Shown one piece after another: positions 1 through 10,440 of a stretch of 64,000 nt of DNA (position 1 is its first letter; each line of letters starts with the position of its first letter). Under the pieces are notes generated by a model. It was not told the origin of the DNA and did no database searches. It saw only the letters and a program-made list of their open reading frames with translations. Made by a program: the position numbers and the translations under genes. The stretch spans positions 13,470,028 to 13,534,027 of the forward strand of contig OZ020519.1 of assembly GCA_963971425.1 (NCBI GenBank), given 5' to 3'. The DNA is from Bryoerythrophyllum caledonicum. Taxonomy: Eukaryota > Streptophyta > Bryopsida > Pottiales > Pottiaceae.

Positions 1-680
1 ATTTTTTATTGTATATTTAATTGTAGGATTTTGCACAAGACAAGTATAAGAATGCGTGGTAAGAATTTCAAAAACTTTGATCCACTAGATTGCAAGATAT
101 CTACGTTCAAAGTGAAGAAAATAAGGTTATTTGCACCTTTTGTAACTAGATTTTTTGACTTTGAATCTTTTTAACTTGAAACTTTTGCACTACAAATTTG
201 GATTAAAATTTTATATACTTAAGAGTTGAATTGAAAGTATAGGAAAAAAAATTAAAAATTAAATCACATAATTCTCATTCTCTAAAGAATTGTTAAGTAG
301 AAGTAGATACAATATTGAACAAAATCTAAATTATTAATAGCTCTTAGATGGAATGGAAACACAATAATCCGAATGGTGAGATTGTTCTAGCAAACAAACT
401 TAACCTTGTCTTCTCGAAAAAATTAGAAAAATTGTCAAAATTGCATTAAAAAACAAAGCATGTAAGTTATTTTTTCACAAAGATGCTTAGACTGCCCAAA
501 AAACAAGATTGTCTATAACTTTCTCATTGCTAGTCCAAATAGAATGATTCAAATCTTCCCACATAAACAAGAATAATCTCTAGAAGAATTTTAAAAGAAA
601 TTTAATCTTTGTGATTTTTTTTGTGTTGCTCGCTAGACCCCATTTTGGACTTAGGGTGGCATAGTTTTTGCTTTCAGGCA
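1..680 (+). mobile_element. TTAA-family element, partial copy (no left end)
   Basis: This stretch matches the internal part of the TTAA-flanked elements at 38234-39231 and 62042-62985. Shared landmarks in the same order are the 'gtggtaagaatttc' block near 58, 'ttaatagctcttagatggaa' near 335, and 'ttgtgttgctcgctag' near 622. It enters from the window edge, so the left terminus is not visible, and it fades out near 680 without a recognisable CTTTAGGGG right end. It has no coding capacity. It is probably a deleted copy. Confidence 0.6.
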
Positions 681-1012
681 ACATAAGAAAATAACATGAA
701 AAATTGAGATCATAGGACCATGCACTCACCGTCTTCAGGCAAAGTAAAGATTATAAATGCTACTCCCTGGCGAATTGCTTACTTCATAAACTTCTTCCAA
801 ATAATTGATCTACTCTCAAGTTTAATTGTCAAGCACTTTATCCTTGACTAATTGACCGATCAAAGAAACAAATACTTATGCTAATCACTGGCTACCAAAC
901 CCTATAACAAGCCAATCCCTACCTGCACACGCACTAATAAAAACAAACAAAGCCAATCACTGGCAACACAAAAAAATTCATACGGGAAATTGACATAATT
1001 CACTACAAGAGA

Positions 1013-1266
1013 AAGGGGTATTTTAAGTGGGGTTTTAAGTATAGTCCTAGACACATGTTTATAAATAATGACCTTTAAGAAGATTTTCAATAAAATTTGA
1101 CTTATAAACATGTGTTTTAAGTCAAATTTTACTGAAAATTTTCTTAAAGGTCATTACTTATAAACATGTGTTTTAAGTCAAATTTTACTGAAAATTTTCT
1201 TAAAGGTCATTACTTATAAACATGTGTTTAGGACTATACTTGAAACCCCACTTAAAATACCCCTTT
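1013..1266. mobile_element. Foldback MITE with internal 60-bp duplication
   Basis: The left arm (1013-1057) begins AAGGGGTATTTTAAGTGGGG and continues to ACACATG. The right arm (1221-1266) is its inverted copy, ending CCCCACTTAAAATACCCCTT. Between them a ~60-bp unit (cttataaacatgtgttttaa ... cttaaaggtcatta) is repeated twice head to tail and partly again in inverted form in the left arm. There is no ORF of note. This is a non-autonomous foldback element; the superfamily is not clear because I see no clean target duplication. Confidence 0.75.
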
Positions 1267-1295
1267 TAGCATACTTGTTAACCCTAACTTCCCAC

Positions 1296-2243
1296 TTAAC
1301 CCCTAAAGGACCAAATACCGTTTTTTGGCAACATAGCGATTTTGGGCAACTCACTACAAATAGAATTTTTATTTTTTTAATTTGAAATTTTCACACAATA
1401 TTTTTCCAAAGTGTTGTTTTAAAGGCCCAACAATTTTCACAACTTTTGACTACATGGTTAAAAAGTTATTGTATGATATGTAGTTTTCATTACTTAGCAG
1501 GCAGCCTAGGCAGCAAAAAAACTTCTTTAAAAATCACTTTAAGAAAAAAAATAAAATTGAAATTGATTCTTTAAATTTATATCTATATGGAAAGCTTTGA
1601 GTCGTTCCATTTGGACCAATGAATCAAAAGTTATGAGGAATTTTAGTTTGGGGTAGTTTGTACGTAGTTATGGAATTTCTACTCTAAAATAAACTTTGAA
1701 GTCCTTTATAATACTCAATTTTCAATATTTTTGGAAATAAAATAAAATCATAGGTTGTAGGTTGTTTATTACAACATTCTACCCCCCTTGGGATTGGCAT
1801 TTTTCAATTCTATAATTAAATTATTGACAAATTAGTATTTTGCATCATTCCCTACTTTTTTCTACATACTATTTTTTTCTTATATGTTGTACAATTCTAA
1901 ATGATTTGAAAAATTTCATGCATATAGCCAGCTTGCCTATAATAAATAATCCAAAGAAGAACCACCATTTTGACCATTTTTTCATACAAATCTGACCCTC
2001 TGAACTGCAACTGCCCAGTTTTCAACAGGGTCCAAAAATTGAATTATGCAACTTCAAACACTAAGATCTTGCAATCCACACGGTGGATTCTTCTGAAAAA
2101 AAATTTCACATCTTCTTTACTAAAAGATCCTACGGTTACAAGACTTGAAAAATCTTTTTTTTCTAAAATTTGGTACTTGTACTAGAAGTGGAAATTTTGG
2201 AGCGTTTTTGGTGTAAATATAGTCAGATACGTTTAGGGGCTAA
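1296..2243 (-). mobile_element. TTAA-flanked element A (piggyBac-like MITE)
   Basis: The element starts TTAA-CCCCTAAAGGACC at 1296 and ends CGTTTAGGGG-CTAA at 2243, so the right TTAA has one change. Its sequence is the reverse complement of element B (3191-4110): the 1300 end matches B's right end (ccgttttttggcaacatag), and 'gagcgtttttggtgtaaatatag' near 2198 matches B's left end. It is about 948 bp and non-coding. TTAA target plus CCC-type ends are hallmarks of the piggyBac superfamily; assignment is inferred because no transposase is present. Confidence 0.75.
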
Positions 2244-2520
2244 CTAACAAATAGCCTTTTTCCCATTACAACAAAGATTGAGAGCTAAAAAAAATTTAGT
2301 CAAAAATTTTAAATGGACTAGAACCAAATTTTGTCATCATTCAATTCTTTAGTTTAACAATCTAACTTCTAAAACTCTCTTACATGTAATGGCCAAAAAC
2401 TCTTAAAAAAGCAATTCTAAACATAATGCAAAGATTGTAGTATTTTTTTGTTTTTTATAGAGCTAACTATTAAACCTTTTAGGCTAATCTGATGAAGTGT
2501 ATCCTCTTAAAGTTTATAAC

Positions 2521-3124
2521 TTAACCCCTAAACGACCATAAGGCCACCACATGGCTTCTACAACTACATTTGTAGAAAATTTGATATGTAAACCTTACCA
2601 AAAGTCCATGAACAACAAAGAGACCCTAGATGATTTTTTCCAATGAATCCATCAATACAATCTGATCAAGAAATGATTGAGTGTGCAATTTTTGGTGAAT
2701 TTTTTGAGAATAAAGACAATGCTCTGGGCTATCACCTTATATTTTCATATCTTTTTTTCTACATCTCAAAGTGATTTGAAAAAAATTACACATGAATATC
2801 ATAATGATATGTACTTGTGGAAAAAAAATCAAAATTTTTCAAGTACTTTTGAGCATTCCAATTTCAACATTTCAATTTCAGCATATGTACAAAGTACTGC
2901 CTAACCACACATCTTTCATCAATTTTGTCAACGGTGTCATTTTCTCAAAAATTATGAGATTTTGTTGATCTTTTTTTCATAGGAAAGCTATAAGTCTTCT
3001 TTCATTACAACAGTGGCGGTTATCAAAAAATTTCTACAAGAATGAGGAATTATGCTTGTTACAGGAAATAGTCAAGAAAACCGCAAGAACTATGCTCAAA
3101 CACCCCCGATCCTTTAGGAGTTAA
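2521..3124. mobile_element. TTAA-flanked element, short variant
   Basis: The left end is TTAA-CCCCTAAACGACC at 2521; the right end is GATCCTTTAGGAG-TTAA at 3121-3124. It is about 604 bp with ends of the same type as elements A and B, but its interior does not align obviously with theirs. It may be a separate subfamily or a rearranged copy. The TTAA at 3121-3124 is also the left flank of the next fragment. Confidence 0.5.
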
Positions 3125-3194
3125 CCCCTAAAGGCCCATGGGTTTTTTCTGCCAAAAACCTCTTAAAACTGCCATTTCTCCTGCGTTCACTTAA
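3121..3194 (+). mobile_element. TTAA-family left-end fragment hosting element B
   Basis: The first ~70 bp after TTAA 3121-3124 (CCCCTAAAGGCCC then gccaaaaacctcttaaaact) align with the left end of the element at 38234 (gtcaaaaaccactcaaaatt). The match stops at TTAA 3191-3194, where element B begins. Just after B, at 4107, the text 'ttaagagaacaaaaaaagat' resembles the expected continuation. I infer that B inserted into a TTAA inside an older family member. Confidence 0.5.
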
Positions 3195-4110
3195 CCCCTA
3201 AAGTTCCTTGACTATGTTCTCACCAAAAATGCTCTAAAATTGCCATATCTAGTACAAGTACCAATTTTTTGAAAAATATCATTTTTTGACATATGTAACT
3301 ATAGGATCTTGTAGTAATCTAGTTTGAGAATGTGTGGAAAAAATTTCAGAAATTTCCACCATGTAGATTGCAAGATATTAGTGTTTGAAGTGGCAAAAAT
3401 CCTTTTTTTGGCCCTGCGAAAAACTGGGTAGCTGCACTTCACAAGGTCAGATCATTATGAAAAATGTCCAAAATGGTTGTGCTTCTTTGGATTCATTCTT
3501 CAGAGCAAGTTGGTTACATACATGAAAAGTTTTAGATCATTTGGAGTTGTACAACATATAGGAAAAAAATAGTTAGTAGAAAGAAGTAGAGAATGATTCA
3601 AAATACTAAATTGTTAATAAATTAGTTATAAAATTAAAAAATTCCAATCCAAATGGTTGAATTGTTGTAATAAACAATCTACATCCAACAACAATATTTT
3701 TTTTTCAAAAATATTGAAATTTCAGTAAAAGAAAGGACTCCAAATATTTTTTTTGTGTAGGGATTCCATAACTGCCCACAAACTAAAAAGCTTCATAACT
3801 TTCATCTCAACTATTGAAATGCAATGATTCAAAGCTTTTTGAGTACATATAAATCTGAAGAACAAATTTCAAATTTTTATTTCTTAAAAAAGTGATTTTT
3901 TCATATCTGCCCGAGTTGAGAAACAAACAACATGCTATGCAATAACTTTTGCCTCATATTTCCAAATGTCATGAAATTTGTGCATATGAAAGCTATTCCT
4001 CCTCACATTCTACTAAAATTTCAGCCTAAAATATGCAAATCTCCAGTTACACATACTTGCCCAAAATTTCTATGTTGCCAAAAAACGCATGTTGGTCCTT
4101 TAGGGGTTAA
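3191..4110 (+). mobile_element. TTAA-flanked element B (piggyBac-like MITE)
   Basis: A 920-bp element bounded by TTAA at 3191-3194 (CCCCTAAAGTTCC) and TTAA at 4107-4110 (GGTCCTTTAGGGG before it). The two ends are inverted copies over about 13 bp. The interior aligns with elements at 1296 (inverted), 38234 and 62042. It has no coding capacity; the long reading frame at 3932-4321 crosses the element border and is not a gene. Confidence 0.8.
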
Positions 4111-4275
4111 GAGAACAAAAAAAGATAGCATTGGTGAATCTAACCGTATACTTATCAATCGTGTACTTGTCCCAAAGAATTTCTTGGAGTGTATTTTTAG
4201 TGCTTGTTTTTTATGCGTAGATTCACAGGAGAACCATCACGATGCTAACGTGATATTTTGCTCTGTGGAGTGCAG

Positions 4276-4490
4276 CAATAGTGCCTGGGTTCCATGCTGC
4301 CTATTTGGACGCTATGGTTGAGGTTTTCGATAATTGTGCGGAGCAAACAGTGGAGAAGTTTCACAAGCTTTTAGATGCTGCGCAAAAGGAAGGGAAATCA
4401 CAGATTGATTTGGAGATGGAATCTGAGTATTCAAGTCTTGCACTCGACATCATTGGGTTGAGTGTTTCAACCATGACTTTGATATAAGGT
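4276..4490 (+). pseudogene. CYP97-like cytochrome P450, single-exon fragment
   Basis: Reading from 4276 gives AIVPGFHAAYLDAMVEVF, then a Glu/Lys-rich stretch and EYSSLALDIIGLSV. This is the pattern of CYP97-type P450s, the plastid carotenoid ring hydroxylases, in the helix C to helix F region. A splice-acceptor-like TGCAG ends at 4275, so the fragment still begins at an exon border. Near 4463 one base appears lost: the expected Phe-Asn-x-Asp-Phe motif is read only after a frame change, then frames stop. The heme-binding cysteine region, I helix and N-terminus are absent. It follows TTAA-family DNA directly. I call it a stranded pseudogene fragment, family assignment from memory of the motif. 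Confidence 0.7.
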
Positions 4491-5990
4491 GGAGGCATCC
4501 AAAACCGTCCAAATAAGGAATTGAGCATAGTTGGAGGTATATTTTCAGAAAAATAATATTATTGTAGTATTGGCGAGTGAAAATCATGAATATTCCAAAA
4601 AAGAAAAAGATTTTTTGGATGTGATATGTAATTTCTATGATTTTCCAAAGTTGTGGGTCTCTAGACCACTGGATCTGTTCTATAGGTGCACCCAAATCTT
4701 GCAAAAAATCAGCTCTCAACAAATCAGAATTCACAAAGTGTCTTTCAAATGTGTTAGCCAATAAGAATCAAACATTTGGAGGACACATTCATGTAAATGG
4801 AAGGACACTTTAAGGATACTCTACTGGACAAGGAATAGGTCCTGGATGCCATTGGGTGTTTCTACCTTAAGATCATGGTAGAATTGAGATAAATTGTAGT
4901 TCAAGTTAGACCGTATAGTGTTCTGAAAATTTTGTGTAGGGGACGGAGCTTTTGTGACCTAGTATTAATTGTATGAAAGGACTATCATTTTGGGTGAGCA
5001 TTCCAACATCTTCTTCCCTCTTACAACCAATGATCTTAAAACTGGCTAAATTGCGCTCTGGATCTACCAAATTAAACCGCGCGCGAAATGTATATGGTGA
5101 GAATTTTTAAAGAAATGGAGATTTCAGCCAAATTATGTATGAACGTGCATGTCTATGGGCCAAACTTGGTATCATCCGTTTGTTCGTTTGCACATACGTG
5201 CTACTCTGTAATTTGCTGGGAGTTGAGGCGCGATCTGGAGCGTTGGATGTTCTCCAGGCGGCGCCATCTGGGTCGTCGATTTTGCAACAAGGGTTTAGGG
5301 CCTTATCTTCTCCCTACTGCATTGTTTAGCACCATGATCTTCTGATTTGCCTGCTGTTTCACATTAATTGGGGTTCTTCATTGCTTCGCTGCTCCCAATC
5401 GCCATCGTGTTCGCATCCCCGCCTTCTTGTGCTGTGGAGATTCGCGCCTTGAGTGCTTGCATTTATTTGTTTTTGAAGATGGTTTATTTGTTTTTGAAAT
5501 TGGCATCTTGTTCTCGACAGTCGACTCGACACTACTTCCGGCCTGTTGTGAATTTCGGAGGTGTGCGCAATCTATGCATTATTTCTTTCACACTTCATTT
5601 GGGAACTGGTGGCTATGAATGAATGCAGTTGCAGAGCTGCAAGGAGCTGTTGCCTGTTGGTAGTTCGAGGCTTTGATTTTAGAATTGGCAATATCCAACG
5701 GCGTTTTAGGGTGCTTACAACATCACGGTGAATTTAAGCAGTCCTTGGGCCCTAGCTTTGCATTGCATCTTTGTACGCATTCCTTGGCTCCTTGCTTTTC
5801 TATGCTCTTCTATTTATGATCTCGCTCCATTTCGTGTGATATGTTGTTTATTTTGTTCCTTGTGCACTTTGGTACTAAGTCGACCACATTGTAGTTGTTA
5901 AATTGTAGTGCAGCTGCTTCTTTGTTTTGGGGTGCTTGATTGGGTCACTTGCTTTGTTGTCTTCCTGGTCGTCTTTTTGTGTTTGCAGGT
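4491..5990. other. Non-coding stretch upstream of hAT copy A
   Basis: No supported gene. From about 5060 base composition becomes less AT-rich and short overlapping frames appear, none with recognisable motifs. The text up to tttgtgtttgcag (ending 5988) reads like a 5' UTR with an intron acceptor just before the ATG of the transposase at 5996, so it is probably the leader and promoter region of that element. Confidence 0.4.
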
Positions 5991-5995
5991 TTGAA

Positions 5996-7960
5996 ATGGC
6001 TCCGCGTCTTCAACTCCTAGATAACTTCCGGGTCCGCTGCTTTGGATCTAGCTGCAACACCAACGGCGTAGGTAAGTACTTGGTCCAAAACCCCAGCGCT
6101 GCTGCCGATCAGTTGGCGATGAGTACTGGTGCACGCGAGGTTATCCACATTTCAGAGATGTGGTTGTCTCAGTCGCTTTCCCAAACAGCATTGCGCGATC
6201 CGCCTTTGGAAGACACGATTATGTCCCCTGTTGCTGCCAATCCTGTGCAGGAGTCTGCCTTGGATGCTGACCATTGCCAAACAGAGAAGAGAAAGACCCG
6301 AGGGGCCGGTTTACAAATCACGAAAGAGAAAGAAGACGACCCCGGGCACCATCACGCTTAGATGGCAAGAAGTATGGGCCTGCAGGTTCACGTGGGCGGA
6401 GGGTGAGTTTGATGCAAACGGTAATCTTTCTGGTGTTATTTGTGTGAGTTGTATTGCAATGACGGGGAGGAGGAAAGTCATGGTCCTGAAGTTGGACAAC
6501 CTCAAAAAGCACAAGGGTAAGCGGACATGTAGAGAGAACGGAGTGCCGCTTCTACACTTGAATAAGGGCAAAACATTTGTGAAGGCAGACTGCAAATATT
6601 TGAAATCGTGCAAACTCTGGGCAGGTAGAAAGCATGGCAGCACCGTGGCAGATCAACACAATGCGGGTTTGGAGAGCAAATTCAAACAAAAGGAAGTGCA
6701 ATTTTCTACTATCTTCCAAATTCTCACTCATGGTTGTCCTATGTGTGATTATGAGAGGTCACAAATTTTGCTTAAGTACTTAAAGGTCAAAAATTTGCCT
6801 ACAAAGCACTGGTTGGAGAGTACAATTTGGGAGATGTCGGAGCACTTGCATGCTTCAATTCTAATGGCATTGAAGAATGTTGTACAATTAGCAAGGATAA
6901 TCTCGATTAGTGCCGACGAGGTGACTGCTGTCGATAATACTTACTGGGTCGGTATGCATGTTTACGCCATGCAAAGCTGGGAAAGAGTTCCCCACTTGCT
7001 TCACTTGTTCTGTGTCAGCGACGGCGGCACTGCAGACAACTTGACAAATGTCATAATGCATGCTTTGATTCAAGAGGGTGGTCTTTCTCATGAACAAATA
7101 GCTTCTAAACTTGTGTGTTTTGGGGCGGATGGGGTCAGTACTTTCCAGGGGACCAAATCTAGTGTGACAACACAGATCAAAGAGAAATGGGCTTCCTTCA
7201 CGCTGGGAGCGTCTTGCGTGAGCCACAGGCTCAATTTGGTCATGGAGACTCTCTCCAAGTACCCAATGTTCTCTTGGCTTGAGGGACTCTTTCAATCCAT
7301 CTATTTGTATTTTTGCTGCTCTAACAAGCGGCACGCTGAGTTGGCTAAGCTTGCAAATCTCATGGAAACTAAAGGGAATAAGATGCTTTACAAAGTTGAT
7401 ACGCGTTGGATCTCCATGAGGAGTCAAGCGTAGCGGATCTTGGCGGAATACACCACTCTACTTGTGAAAATGGGTTTAGACGTGAGTGATGCTGGTGGAC
7501 AGAAGTCCAATGCTCGTGCTGATGACAATTTCAACTTGTTGTCTGATGTTGAAATTCTTTTGTCCTTGGCCTATTTTATCCCACCGGTCAATGCACTTCA
7601 CTGTCTCATTAAGATTTCACAGAGCTAAGACTTTTTCATTTGCGACTTCCTTTCCGCAGTGAAGGTCTGCCAGCAGGAACTTGCCCAACTGTTTGTGGAT
7701 GGCACCACTGCTTACAACAAGGAGGATTTTCTGAAGTATAATGAACTTGTTGCTCTTCAAAGCAATGAGATCCGAATGCACTGGAAGGAACTGCCCGGCG
7801 ACTCTGGTATATCCCATTTGTTGTTTGATCTGTCTGTCACTTTTGTCTATGCACGTTGCCATGACAAATAAACAGGGGAGCACATATTTGTCACGCAACA
7901 AGATTTCCATCACGTGCAGGACACAGTTGAGCGGCAATTCTCAGGTACTGTTTTTTTTTT
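5996..7960 (+). pseudogene. hAT-superfamily transposase, ZNF862/C17orf113-like, copy A (decayed)
   Basis: The likely start is the ATG at 5996, eight bases after a TTTGCAG acceptor. The N-terminal part runs in one frame to about 6340. There a one-base shift in CCCCGGG moves the reading to the frame used from then on. That frame holds a zinc-finger-like segment (WACRFTWAEGEF, CVSC, KKHKGKRTC). The RNase-H-like core follows: SADEVTAVDN near 6910, CFGADGVSTFQG near 7115, CVSHRLNLVMETL near 7220 and VDTRWISM near 7395. In-frame stops lie at 7431, 7626 and 7869. Similarity to copy B (43546-46024) continues to about 7950, then a possible donor appears. The C-terminal hAT dimerisation region was not found. 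Catalysis of cut-and-paste transposition is the family role; this copy is dead. Confidence 0.8.
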
Positions 7961-8390
7961 GTTCTACTTTGTTTCTACCTTGCATGTATGCTTTCTTTTT
8001 AGTTTTAATTTTTTTTTGCCTTTGCAGTTTCATTCATGTTTACTTCCTTACATATTTGTACTTCATGTTTAATTTTTTTTTCTTGTTTGTTTATTTATGT
8101 TCAAGCATTTAGGGGTGTGGCTTGGCCTTTTGTTGTCAGTGTGGTTCTCATTAGGGGTGTGACTCATGGTTCTCATGTGGTGCTCTAGTGCTCTTGTTGT
8201 CTAGTTCTCTGCTGGTTCTACTGGTTTCGCTGGTTTTGTGCTTCTGCATCTGGTTCTCTACTTCTGTTGTCATCCTTTATTTAATTTTCAGTTTAGATTA
8301 ACTTCATTCATTAGCTGTTTCTAATTTGAGACTCTAAACGTCACTACTTAAACTTCCCACGTGGGCTATATTTATTATCTCTGTGAATAT
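7961..8390. other. Pyrimidine/TG-rich non-coding stretch
   Basis: T-rich then TGGTTCTC-rich text with no conserved motif. The open frame here (7741-8112) is low-complexity Phe/Leu/Cys and overlaps the end of the transposase remnant, so I do not call it a gene. It may be the first intron of copy A downstream of 7950. Confidence 0.35.
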
Positions 8391-8399
8391 GATTTCTCA

Positions 8400-10440
8400 G
8401 AAACAAGAGCTGCTGCTACAGATGTTTTGTCTCTTGTATTTCAACAAAAAGATGTGGTCAATGGAAGACAAGGTTTGCAGTAATACTATTTCAATAGTGT
8501 TGCTTTATCAAATCCTCCCAAAGGTACAATCGCATATGCAATAGATCGTCTGCAACGAAAGAATGCGATGAGGAATCAAATTTGGTTCTTAATGGTATAA
8601 GCAGGGGATGAAAATGCATTGTCTATGGATGATTTTTTTACCATAGATGCAAACAAGTACAAAGATAAGCGAGGAAAGCAATTTATCATGATGGAAAAGA
8701 CACTTGACACTAATACAAAGACATTGTGGTGTTCACCAATTATAAAGACTGTTCAAGCATTGAGCAATTTTAAGAGTCTTATTCTAGTATTTGTTAAACA
8801 ACATTGTGGATATTAGAGTGGGTTGCAAAGGCTATGTAGGCTATGGTCAAAATGTTGAGGATGTATTCAATGCTCGCTGGGTCGTTGCAAGAAACACCGT
8901 CTGTTTTCCGTAGCATTTTCCATAGTATTCATTTTTTCCTTTGGGAGTACTTTAAAATTAGAAAATCAATTTTTAAAAAATCAAAAAAAATATGTTTGAT
9001 GCATACACCTATGTAAAGAAGGTACCCTATGAAAGAAAAGATCAAAAAAATTCTCTAAGTAGGAGAATTAGAAAAGTGCAAAATTTTAGGGTTTCGATTT
9101 TTGTCGCTAGAATTTTACATTTTAGTTTGTAAAAAATAAAGAAAGAAATTTTTATGAAAACTAAAAATTGGCCATTTGAGAAGAGTTGATTGCAATGAGA
9201 TTTCACCAAAAGAACAATCTTAGAATCAACTTCAATGTTCAAAAATTGTGTGCAATGGAAGTGATGTTTGCACGCTTCTAGAGAACAAAAAATAAATTAT
9301 TATTAGATTTCCTTTGGTAGATATGAGTTTTTCTACTATGCAAATAGACTATGAAAGTTTCAAATCCAAATCATTTAAAAAACGTAATCCAAACGTAGTC
9401 ATTTTCCAAAACCGCACATTGTGACAATTGAATAAAAATGATTTATAAACATAAAATGTTTTTTTTAATTTTTGAAAAATGAGGGATCTAATTACAAAAA
9501 AATTCCACATCTCCAATAAAAATTTCAAGTTTGTGCCTTTGTGGCGCTTTGGATTCAAAAGTTATAGTGCAAGAAAAAAAAAGTACCCTCATTGTGACTT
9601 GAAATAGTACCGGTGTTTCTTGCAACAACCCCGCTGGGACTGGCAAGCTACACTTTTTGTAGATGAATACCAAGAATATGAAGCATCACTTCACATAAGG
9701 TGTAGGGAAGGGTTTTTTGAGGACTAGTATATTGAACTTGGAAAACCGTGTTTATGGGTTTTTGATTATAGATGTAGAGATCCACATGGTCAAAATGAAA
9801 AATGGTCAAGTGAGGACTACAGCAAGGTTTTGCATCAACTTCAAAAGTGGATGGTGCATATTTTATAATAGAATGTTGTCCTTTTTTTAAAACAGGTGTA
9901 TATTTTGATGAAGAAATGCAATCAAAGATGGCGTTGTTTGAAAATTATCATTGGTTGCAAGGTTCATGGATTTTTAAACCATAAAATGTTTTTTCATATG
10001 TACATAATATACGTTATGGTGAACACCAATTGCACAATATACAAGCAATAGACGACATTGTCATCATCACGCAATATCCTACAAAGATTGGGGCAGCTAA
10101 AAACCTTTGGAGTTTTACATACAATTTGGTTGTTGTCTTTGAAGACGCATGGAGTACAAAAGTAATGCCGTGAACAGAAGACAAGTTGAAGAGGTCACCA
10201 ATAGAGTTGAAGAAGATGGTGCAAATGTATATGCCACAAAATTGAGGACTCGTGACATTGGGCATCACAATGGCTGTGCCAAGGATTTTGGAGACTAGAT
10301 TTGTAGGTCGAAATTATCATGACGTGTCGTATGCGCAGTTAGCCGTAAGTATCCTTACAACACAAAAAGGTTGCAAGACAACATGGAATATCGTCTCAGG
10401 AGACTCTATTATGTTATTACAAGCTCAAGTTATCTAGATT
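8400..10440 (+). pseudogene. Unrecognised coding-like remnant interrupted by a transposon
   Basis: Several stretches read as plausible protein in + frames: an acidic-basic segment at 8619-8813, the segment VGCKGYVGYGQNVEDVFNAR ending at 8879, and DWQATLFVDEYQEYEASL from about 9636. The last two join in frame if the element at 8884-9626 and one copy of CGCTGGG are removed. Further frames follow at 9760-9870 and 10054-10434, with stops between them. I do not recognise the protein. It could be a host gene or a larger transposon gene. The split by a mobile element and the stops mean it is not functional as it stands. Confidence 0.4.
8884..9626. mobile_element. TTGCAAGAAACAC-family element, copy 1
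   Basis: Terminal inverted repeats are GTTGCAAGAAACACCG at 8884-8899 and CGGTGTTTCTTGCAAC at 9611-9626, perfect over 16 bp. CGCTGGG flanks both sides (8875-8881 and 9631-9637), a probable target duplication. The element is about 743 bp and non-coding. Its interior (ctttgggagtactttaaaat, ctctaagtaggagaa) recurs in the copies at 19048, 38112 and 48299. It sits inside the coding-like remnant of 8400-10440. Confidence 0.85.

Noticed and set aside
1001..1010. CACTACAAGA as the left end of a CACTA (En/Spm) transposon
   Set aside because: No matching inverted TCTTGTAGTG terminus was found downstream, and the inverted repeats of the MITE begin at 1013.
3932..4321. 129-codon open frame as a gene
   Set aside because: It runs across the right end of TTAA element B into the P450 fragment in another frame.
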